From assembly GCA_947579605.1 (NCBI GenBank), contig OX388325.1, forward strand, positions 4,397,572-4,461,571: 64,000 nucleotides of DNA, written 5' to 3'. The notes beneath the pieces were generated by a model that saw only the letters and a list, made by a program, of their open reading frames with translations, ran no database searches and was not told where the DNA came from. The DNA is from Athripsodes cinereus (taxonomy: Eukaryota; Arthropoda; Insecta; Trichoptera; Leptoceridae). The first letter of the stretch is position 1. The number at the start of each line of letters is the position of its first letter. Made by a program: the position numbers and the translations under genes. This document shows positions 45,447 to 53,240 of this stretch, piece by piece.

Positions 45447-46160
45447 TTTCAGATAGGCACCATGTCTCGCAGCCGTACATCAGGATACTCCATACATAGG
45501 TCTTGATGAGGAGTATTCTCAGTCTCAGGTCTATATTGTTTGATTCTATTATTTTCGACTTTTTGTTAAATGCAAGTCTAGCCTGATGTATACGGCTGTC
45601 GACCTCACTCTTAGACCGACCGTCCCATGTTATTTTGCTCCCGAGGTATACAAACTCCTTGGTGTTCTTTAGTGGTATTCCCGACATCACTACTCTCATC
45701 TGTTGTTGCGTTCGGCCTACAGTCAGCAACTTTGTTTTATCTTTATTTATCTTCATACTGTAGTTGAAAGAGATAAACGAAGACTAGAGGCGTTTGAGAT
45801 GTGGACCTATAGAAGACTATTAGGAATTTCCTGGAGAGACCACATCACAAACGAAGAAGTTCTTCAAAGAATCGAAGGAGGAAGGCACTTGCTCAAGATC
45901 TTGTCAGAAAGGCGTGCAAGGTGGATCGGCCATGTAATACGACAAGAAGGCCTCTTGCATGCCGTAATGGAGGGTATGACCGAGGGGACAAACTCTAGGG
46001 GACGCCCACGCCGAGAGTACCTGGAGGACCTGTTGGTGGACATGCGCTGCTCATCATATGCAGAATTCAAAAGAACCGCACAAGACAGGGAGGAGTGGAG
46101 GAGAAGAATTAAAGAGATAATTGCTGCAAACCAATCCCAGGATTGAAACCAGAGAGAGAG
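45447..46160. mobile_element. RTE-like LINE insertion with 5' inversion and 11-bp target duplication
   Basis: 45447-45756 on the minus strand encodes KINKDKTKLLTVGRTQQQ, TKEFVYLGSKITWDGRS and ILLIKTYVWSILMYGCETW. 45757-46146 on the plus strand continues the same polymerase with RRLEAFEMWTYRRLLGISW, WIGHVIRQEG and GRPRREYLEDL and ends in a TGA. The two parts are adjacent in a normal RTE protein but face opposite ways. ATTAAGTACTC is present on both sides (45436-45446 and 46161-46171). This is the structure left by twin priming during LINE insertion. It lies inside the jockey-type LINE. Confidence 0.85.
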
Positions 46161-46232
46161 ATTAAGTACTCGAACGCCTGATCTTCGAACAAGTTTATTC
46201 TTATCTTAACCAACATAACTTATCAATCTTAA

Positions 46233-46395
46233 ACAACATAAGAGTCTCGGCCTCGTGAACAGGGGGTCCGTGGTTCGATCCCAGGTGCCGGCAAACTCCC
46301 CTTTCACGACACAAGCTTTTAGCTTACTGTGAAAGGTGTATAAGGTTGTATTTGGGTTTATAACAAAACCCAGATATATCTTTTTTAAAAAAAAA
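46233..46395 (+). mobile_element. SINE family B, 5'-truncated
   Basis: Starts at AGAGTCTCGGCCTCG (A box partly lost), B box GTGGTTCGATCCC, and an A tract at 46387-46401. Inserted in the jockey-type LINE. Confidence 0.75.
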
Positions 46396-47191
46396 AAAAA
46401 AACTCATTTAATCCCTTTAAATCATGTTTCTGAACTCGCTATAGTACAACATCCGAACTAACACAAATTATCGACGATATTTTTCTGACTAAGAAAAGTG
46501 CTAATCTCACCCTTTTTGTCTTAATCGATTTTAATAATGCCTTTAATTCAGTTGATCATGATATTCTAATAGGATTTCTTCATAGACTTAATTTTGGCCG
46601 CTCTTGTCTAGCTTGGTTCAGATCAAATCTCTCTTATCGCCAACAATGTGTCAAAATGTCTGATAAATTATCTGATAGAGTAAATGTGCAGACTGGAGTT
46701 CTACAAGGTGGTGTTCTTTCACCTTTATTGTTTTCCCGTTCTAGCGATAAAATATTTCTTGGATAGATCATATCAAAGAGGTAAGTCGCAAAATATTTTT
46801 CAGACTACACTCTTTCAAACGATTACCACTGAAGAACTCAGTGTTAAGTTGGATTGGCTGCAGAATGCTTGCGTCCGCTTTATTTTTTTCTAAGAAAATA
46901 ATATGACCACATTTCTCAATTCCGTGCTGAACTCAAATGGCCATCATAAAAGGAATCCAGAAATTTAAATAAACTATGCTTTCCTTAAAACATCCTCAAG
47001 CATGAAGATCCTCAATATCTCTTCGAACGGTTTGTTTCCCTTTCTTCCCATGGTCTATCGTTATGGTCCCAAAATAATCGGCGTCTAGAATTGCCACCTC
47101 ATAGTACATCTTTTTACTCAACATCTTTCACCGTAGATGCTACCAGAATCTGGAACAATATCCCCAATGATATTCGGTCCTCTTCAACTAT

Positions 47192-47345
47192 AGTCCGTAG
47201 CCTGGGGGTAGAGTCTCGGCCTCGTGAACATGAGGTCCGTGGTTCAATCCAGGTTCCGGCAATCACCCCTTTCACAAAACAAGCTTTTAACTTACTCTGA
47301 AAGGTGTGTAAGGTTGTATTTGGGTTCATAACAAGAACCCAGATG
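47192..47345 (+). mobile_element. SINE family B at the LINE end
   Basis: GTCCGTAGCCTGGGGGTAGAG head and GGTTCAATCC as a decayed B box. It follows directly on the jockey C-terminus. Confidence 0.7.
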
Positions 47346-47349
47346 TATA

Positions 47350-47490
47350 TTTTATTAAAAACAACAACAAAAATATTGATGCAACAAACAAACTATGAAT
47401 TAATAAAACACGTGAAATTTATCATAAATGACTCTACAAATACAAATAATGACATAAATGAATGGTAAAAATAAACAAACATATTATTAT
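47350..47490 (-). pseudogene. Unit 2: remnant of intron 1
   Basis: Aligns with gene 1 intron 1 across 17955-18035 and 18765-18820 without the 723-bp MITE in between (ACTATGAATTAATA, then CTACAAATACAAATAATGAC). This gives an empty site for that MITE. Confidence 0.6.
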
Positions 47491-48268
47491 ATTGTATATA
47501 ATTTATAGAAAATTATATTTTTTACTCTGTGTTTTATATATTATTTATTGATATTTGGAACGGTTTTTACCTAATGTATTGTTTTAGATTATTGAATTAC
47601 TTATATGAAATTTATCTCTACCTTTTATATTAATTAATTATCTTTTTGTCTATTTTAACCTATTTACATTGACTACCTGCTTATTATGGTTTATTACATT
47701 ATTTCTATTTTTTTATTATTTTCTTGTTGTTAATACAAAAATGTTTTAAATTCATTGTTTATTGATCTCTATCTGTATTGATTATTTGTTTATGATGTTA
47801 AATATTTTATAATAATTACATATTTTAATAATCTTAAATCTTATGTTGAATTTCCCAATTTTGATGATTTATTGCTAGTTCTGTCTTTTATCAATTAATT
47901 TTTAACAAGTTTTATTGAATGGTTTATATGAATTATATTTAAAATACTGTTTTTTTTTTCACTTTGCTTATGTTTTCGGCATTCACAATATAACAATTTC
48001 TAGACATGATGTGATTTTTTTTAGATTATTATGTAATTATTGTTATTTTTTTGAGCTTTTTATTTGCTACCGCGGTTTCGGTGGAGCGTCCACCATTAAC
48101 GAGCGTTAATCTATTTTTTTTTATTGTGTATTGTGTATTGTTTTATTGTGTATTGTCCTTTTTTCATAGTTGCTCCTTGTCTTGTTTGAACGTACTGTCT
48201 GTCATGCATTTTCTATAATTATATTTTATACGTGTAAAAGGCTCACGCCGTATATTGTAATAAAAAAA
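47491..48268 (+). mobile_element. LINE 3' UTR inserted in unit 2 intron 1
   Basis: T-rich non-coding DNA ending ACGTGTAAAAGGCTCACGCC, then CGTATATTGTAATAAAAAAA, the terminus also seen near 14445-14480. Unit 3 has no such insert at the equivalent place. Confidence 0.65.
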
Positions 48269-48275
48269 AACTTAC

Positions 48276-48374
48276 CTTTCATCTTGGCTGGAAACAAGGT
48301 TCTCCATGCATATAGTGTTGTATTAATACAAAATGTTTGTGTATACGATATTAAATACTTCCGCTCTATTTATA
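48276..48374 (-). pseudogene. Unit 2: promoter and first exon without the rest of the gene
   Basis: TATA box at 48367-48374, palindrome TTGTATTAATACAA at 48318-48331, and ATGAAAG then GTAAG at 48282-48276, as in genes 1 and 3. Downstream on the minus strand, exons 2 and 3 cannot be found; the jockey-type LINE with its insertions lies where they should be. It may still be transcribed. Confidence 0.75.
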
Positions 48375-48522
48375 CTCAGTTCATAGATTGCATGTTCAAA
48401 TATATTTGTTATGTTTTATACGAGTAAAATTAAATTTCATAAATTATTTCCTTGATCAATAGACTATGTTTGGTAATATCAGTTATTTTAGAAGGATTAA
48501 CTATGTAACAGTTACGAGACAT

Positions 48523-48607
48523 TTTGAATGTTTTTTAAATATTCTACAATGCACATCCGAAATCAAGTAACGGATGTGCATTGTAGAATATTTAAAAAAC
48601 ATTCAAA
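48523..48607. repeat. Perfect 37-bp hairpin upstream of unit 2
   Basis: Arms 48523-48559 and 48571-48607 are exact inverse copies around an 11-bp loop. Units 1 and 3 have no hairpin at the equivalent position, so it is an insertion or local inverted duplication. Confidence 0.9.
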
Positions 48608-49010
48608 TATGTTTGATAATATTATGTACCTAAATTTAGGATACTCTACATACATAAATAATTTAATTTATGTATGTAGGACATGGATATTGGTACTTAC
48701 ACAATTATGTTCATCTTTACCTACTTTATCAGTTTTTTCTCAATTTAATTGAATAATGATCAAAAAATAAATAAATAATTTAATCATAATTTCTTCAACA
48801 ACATCATATTTTTCTTTTTTTTTTTTTTTCATTTATTTATTTTCATTTTACATACATAATTAACATATTTGATATAGAAATTATGATGTTTTTCGCCTTC
48901 AAAAATTAATAATTACATCAATTTACTCCAAAGATCTGATAGCACTCATTCAATTTAACATCCCTACTAGATGCACCTACTAAAAAATGTATTTTATTCA
49001 ATTTTATTAT
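48608..49010. other. 5' flank of unit 2, partly interrupted
   Basis: Homologous to 18960-19320 and 56760-57100 to about 48790. A T-run and unrelated 100-bp segment then interrupt, and the homology resumes at TTTTTCGCCTTC. Confidence 0.5.
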
Positions 49011-49930
49011 TTTTAAGAGAAAATAAGAATTATTAGTAAGTATAATATTCAGTTGATGCGTAACAAAACAAACTATGTAAGGTTTTGATTTAATAATACT
49101 TTATTCAATACTAGCTAACCCAGTGAACTTCGTACCGCCTAACAATCAATGAGCGAGGAATGTATGTTCCCCCATAACTTGAGAACGGCTGAACCGAATT
49201 GGCTGATTATTTTTTGTTGTGTTCGTAAATATCAGGAGTCGGTTTGCTTGAAAGAAAATTTTTGGAAAATCCAACGAATAATCCAAAGAAATTTTTTGGA
49301 AAAGTCGGAAATTTGGATTGTATTTTTGGATGAAAGTAACAGCTCAGCTGACACGTATTGACATAACGAAAATTTAAAAATAAACTTTTTATCCACCATC
49401 AACGACTTTTTTTGTTGTCTTAAAAAACAATATGGATAATTATACAAAATCAACGATGAAGTTTTTTCAAAGATTGGCCTATTTATAGAATATGTTTTGT
49501 ACACATTTTCAAATAAGAATCGTTATCCATACTATATAACATCTGTGATTCTGAAATTTAAATTTTGAACAAATCATGGAAAGAATTTTATAAATTTAAA
49601 ATAAATAGGTATCTACCAAAAAAAATAGTACCTACATAAATATATTATGTACAACAGATAATTAATAAACAAATCTGAGTTAAGTATAACTCTTCAACAA
49701 AAATGAATTTTATTTTTTTACACTATACCTACGATGACACACTTGGACAATTACGAGAGTTTATAAAGAGATTAAAAATATTAATCATTCATTGATTGTT
49801 AGATGGCACGAAGTTCGCTGGGTCAGCTAGTATTGAATAAAGTATTATTAAATCAAAACCTTACATAGTTTGTTTTGTTACGCATCAACTGAATATTATA
49901 CTTACTAATAATTCTTATTTTCTCTTAAAA
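49011..49930. mobile_element. TIR element inside a perfect 106-bp inverted duplication
   Basis: 49011-49116 and 49825-49930 are exact inverse copies. The right arm is the native 3' flank of unit 3 and the left arm is an inverted copy of it. Inside, element ends CTAGCTAACCCAGTGAACTT and AAGTTCGCTGGGTCAGCTAG face each other. The interior has the ATGTTCCCCCATAACTTGAG, AACGGCTGA segment that recurs at 57680-57720. No transposase or Rep protein is seen. Confidence 0.75.
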
Positions 49931-50045
49931 TTAATATTTGGTGAGATAGTCATATCCTACTAGTGGGAGGGTAACATAATAAAACATGATTAGAAAATGA
50001 GTTTAATTCACAATGTATTTAAATTATCACTTGATATTTATATGT

Positions 50046-50875
50046 AGATCTGCGACCGGTTTCGATACGCTAGTACCATTCACGAGCAGAATATAAACTG
50101 AGTGCAAAAACAAAAGAAAGGTTCGTTAGAGAGTTATGTGTGGCTAGTGGGTAGTGGGGTGGGGGTGGAAGTATTATTAGAAAAAGATTGGAGGTGGGAG
50201 GAATCAGGGAAAGAAAACATTGAAAGTAGGGGAGATTTTTGTGGTGCTATTATTTTATTAACCAAATTATGACCGGAGTTAATTGCTTTATTAATTTCTA
50301 ATGTTTCAGATGCTAATAAATTAAAATATTTTTTTAAATTTGTATGACTAAAGGATACATTGCTTCTATTATGTGTATGGTCGTATTCTATTAGGTGATT
50401 AGCGAATTCCGAAAAGTTATTAGTATTTAAACAAAGTTCGTGTTCCCTGATTCTTGTTTTAAAATTCCGCTTAGTCATACCTATGTATTTTGCAGTGCAA
50501 TCATTACACTTGAGTGTATATATTCCACTTTTATTGATAGCAGGTGTACGGTCCTTATTGTTTAATAATCCTTTTATCTTGCTAGAGGTATAAAAAGTCG
50601 GTGTTATAGAACTAGGTAACGATTTGCATGTTTTCTTTGTGACATCTCCAAGATACAAGAACTTTCTATATATTTTCTTATTCTGATCATTATTATTTTC
50701 TATTCCGTTGTATATATATTTATGTAAAATTATTTTATTTTGTTTTTTGCGGATTAAGTTATCAATCATATCCGGGTTGTATAAATTATTAAAGGCGATT
50801 TGTTTAATAACATTGATTTCATTATTATAATCCGCTTTATTGAGAGGAACCTTGAACCATCGAAAATATAATAAA
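50046..50875 (-). pseudogene. Penelope-like element: RT C-terminus and GIY-YIG endonuclease, 3' part
   Basis: The minus strand has an open frame 50769-50134 (211 residues); upstream in frame to about 50870 it continues FRWFKVPLNKADYNNEINV. The endonuclease has GIYTLKCNDCTAKYIGMTKR (GIY-x-YIG), RIREH and FANHLIEYDHTH. This GIY-YIG domain after a reverse transcriptase is diagnostic of Penelope-like elements. The catalytic RT core is missing. Downstream is a terminal repeat with a degenerate hammerhead-like motif at 50049-50090. Confidence 0.8.
50049..50090 (-). ncRNA. Degenerate hammerhead-like motif
   Basis: TCTGC/GCAGA stem I, GGTAC/GTATC stem II, GAAA, and palindromic ACCGGT stem III followed by C. 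The core is CTCGTGA in place of CTGANGA, so the catalytic G5-A6 positions are altered. Confidence 0.4.
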
Positions 50876-50889
50876 ACATATTAATATAA

Positions 50890-51300
50890 ACATTTCGATG
50901 TTATTGACCGAAGGTACTTGTTGGAAGTCCATTTCAAGATAAAATTGAAAAAAAAAACAACACAATATGTAGTTAACTTCCAAATGACTTTTATTAACTT
51001 CGCGTACCTACTAGATTTCGGACACTCTCGACTCCATCATCAGGCGATTAGTATAAAAAGTGAAATAAGATACAGAGACAAACAGTATCTACAGAATTTG
51101 AACAAAAGAATTTTGGGAGAAGCCCCTGTTGAAAAGAAAGTAATTATACTTAATTCATGGATAAAAAAACTGATTGGAGAGTGATCCGCTGGGGATGGAT
51201 TCAAATGGGAAGAATTTAAAGAAAAATAATAAATATCTACCTTCTCCAGTATTTACCTTATTGCGAAATGAGGAAACCACAGAAAACTCAAATCAGAGAA
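50890..51300 (-). mobile_element. Second Penelope-like terminal repeat fragment
   Basis: Aligns with 34060-34320 and, at 51110-51300, with 11370-11505. It contains a hammerhead-like motif at 51005-51047: CTGATGA, GGA/TCC stem II, GAAA, CTAG-centred stem III and CGC/GCG stem I. Confidence 0.6.
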
Positions 51301-51456
51301 GAGCAAAAATGCTAGATTATCTACCAAATTTGTAGTTTCTTAAAGTAAATGTGAATCAAATATTATTTAGAAAAAAATATAATGATAATAATAATATTAA
51401 TATTAAAATGATAAGAGTTAAACACTGTTACTTTCACTTATATAAATTTTTATTGT

Positions 51457-51493
51457 GGCAGAGGCCTTTCGGACTTAGTCCATCGTCAGTGCC
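51457..51493 (-). ncRNA. Hammerhead ribozyme-like motif, left terminal repeat
   Basis: Minus-strand mirror of 52038-52074 with the same paired arms and core. Confidence 0.65.
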
Positions 51494-52037
51494 GTCAACT
51501 TAGAAATTATGTAAAAAGTCAAATTATGTAAAAAGTCAAATTTTAATCCAGCATATTATACTGATAACCACATAGGCAAATTTATACATTTTCAATTATA
51601 CAACCAAAACAGAATTATTAGACAATAGCGGTGTGTATAAAATAAGTTGCAACGATTGTGATAGTTTTTACATAGGACAATGTGGCAGAAAAATTAAGAC
51701 CAGGATAAAAGAACACCTTTCAGCATTCAGAAGCAACAGTGTGATGTCAGAAATGGCCGATCATTGTATAAAATTTAACCATAATTTCAACTCTAATAAT
51801 GTTAGTTTAATTCAAAAATGTAACAAGGGTCTCAAAATGAATTTATTGGAATACATCGCTATCCAAAAATCTAAAAATCTAGAAAAAGAAAAAATAATAA
51901 ATATACAAGTTCCCCCACTCAACTCTCCACTCACCCTCCTTCTCACTACCACCACCACCCCCACCCCTCCCACATTTCCCCTCCCCCTACTTAGTACCTA
52001 GCTTAAGTCTGTATTTTGTTTTAGTTTCTAAGTTGAC

Positions 52038-52074
52038 GGCACTGACGATGGACTAAGTCCGAAAGGCCTCTGCC
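52038..52074 (+). ncRNA. Hammerhead ribozyme-like motif, right terminal repeat
   Basis: Stem I GGCA/TGCC (52038-52041 with 52071-52074), core CTGACGA (52042-52048), stem II GGAC/GTCC with loop TAA, GAAA (52061-52064), palindromic AGGCCT (52064-52069), cleavage base C at 52070. One extra T separates core and stem II, as in the other copies. Hammerheads in Penelope-like terminal repeats are known; activity here is inferred. Confidence 0.65.
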
Positions 52075-52191
52075 AAAATAAAAATTTATATAAGTGAAAG
52101 TAACAGTGTTTAACTCTTATCATTTTAATATTAATAAAAATGAACTTTCATAAGGTTACCACCGAAAAAATAGAATACATATAATAATAAT

Positions 52192-52345
52192 GTGAATGGT
52201 TTAATAATAGTTTAATGGTTTAATACCTAAGAGTCTGTCAAACAATCTCAGAAAACTGGGAGTAGATGACAGGCTCAAATACAGCATGCAGAAGGCCGTA
52301 CTTCTATCGTCCACCAGGATAGTAAGAAGGTTTTTGTCCCTGTAG
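52192..52345 (+). pseudogene. LINE C-terminal fragment (IPKSL family), copy 2
   Basis: PKSLSNNLRKLGVDDRLKYS and QKAVLLSSTRIVRRFLSL, close to 1420-1585. Confidence 0.6.
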
Positions 52346-52359
52346 CTCTATAAGTGATC

Positions 52360-52822
52360 TCCCATGATTGTACTATTTCATAGAACATCATGGAAGAATC
52401 AACTCGAATAATGTTGGGGTTCTACATTTTGAATATACATAAATTTATTTTAATATTTTATGGTTTTTGTTATTTAATGTTATTTTTAAATTTTATTGTT
52501 AATCTTATATTGTGTTCAAAATGTAGAATCAAATATTGTTTTGTTTAATAAATGAGATATGAGATAATAATAATAACCTTTATTGCACAAAATTAGTATA
52601 CAAAAATGAAGAAAAAACATGGTATCATAACAATATTTAGAACCCATAATTTGTGCCGTGGGCGAGTTTATCGCTGAAGCGCAATATATTCCAACTAACC
52701 CATGTAGAAAAATACCTAGTAGGCAAATATACAACACTTAACAAAATGATACAGCTCAACATGAGTACAGTGCCTTTAACATTGAAAAAGTGATGTAAAA
52801 TATTTGATTGTATGAAAACTTC
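52360..52822. other. Interval without recognised feature
   Basis: AT-rich, between TE fragments and the gene 3 3' UTR. No paired ends or frames of note. Confidence 0.4.
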
Positions 52823-52845
52823 AGATTAATATACACAACTATTTC

Positions 52846-52851
52846 TTTATT
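52846..52851 (-). terminator. Poly(A) signal of gene 3
   Basis: AATAAA on the minus strand in sequence shared with gene 1 (CAACTATTTCTTTATT region). It lies about 380 nt after the stop, because of the 64-bp repeats. Confidence 0.6.
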
Positions 52852-52856
52852 TATGC

Positions 52857-53240
52857 ATTTTTTGACATTTACTGATTGACGGAGATTTTCCACAGAATAG
52901 TGTTAATCGCTACTGTTCAACATTTTTGACATTTACTTATTGACGGAGATTTTCCACAGAATAGTGTTAATCGCTACTGATCAACATTTTTGACATTTAC
53001 TTATTGACGGAGATTTTCCACAGAATAGTGTTAATCGCTACTGATCAACATTTTTGACATTTACTTACTGACGGAGATTTTCCACAGAATAGTGTTAATC
53101 ACTACTGTTCAACATTTTTGACATTTACTTATTGACGGAGATTTTCCACAGAATAGTGTTAATCACTACTGTTCAACATTTTTGACATTTACTTATTGAC
53201 GGAGATTTTCCACAGAATAGTGTTAATCGCTACTGTTCAA
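52857..53240 (-). repeat. Six 64-bp tandem repeats over the gene 3 stop codon and 3' UTR
   Basis: Units start at 52857, 52921, 52985, 53049, 53113 and 53177 and differ by a few bases (for example TCGCTACTG or TCACTACTG). The unit nearest the gene holds the last codons (NVEQ) and the TAG. Gene 1 has a single copy of the corresponding sequence. Confidence 0.95.

Larger units (their letters stand above)
45139..47195 (+). pseudogene. Jockey-type LINE reverse transcriptase, broken by two insertions
   Basis: Four plus-strand pieces read in order. 45139-45446: KSKSSGSDGITMKF, PARWKEAFIIPLPKV, KDFRPISILPCL. 46161-46232: VLERLIFEQVYSYLNQHNLS. 46405-46740: STTSELTQIIDDIF, LFVLIDFNNAFNSVDHDILI, VQTGVLQGGVLSPLL. 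46800-47195: LQNACVRFIF, SFTVDATRIWNNIP. These are RT motifs of the jockey/CR1 group (LID-AF-VDH and GV-QGG-LSP). The YADD segment is missing between 46740 and 46800. An RTE copy and two SINE B copies interrupt it, and in-frame stops are present. It occupies the position where exons 2-3 of unit 2 should be. Confidence 0.8.
51398..52132 (+). mobile_element. Penelope-like element, internally deleted, with inverted terminal repeats
   Basis: 51398-51520 and about 52022-52132 are inverse copies that include AAGTTGACGGCACTGACGAT. Between them 51633-52001 encodes a GIY-YIG domain: YKISCNDCDSFYIGQCGRKI, RIKEHLSAF, ADHCIKFNH. The RT is absent apart from a few upstream residues. Each terminal repeat has a complete hammerhead-like motif (51457-51493 minus, 52038-52074 plus). 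Confidence 0.8.

Noticed and set aside
52857..53240. CRISPR or satellite array
   Set aside because: The 64-bp units are contiguous without spacers and match the 3' UTR of gene 3; it is a local tandem expansion.
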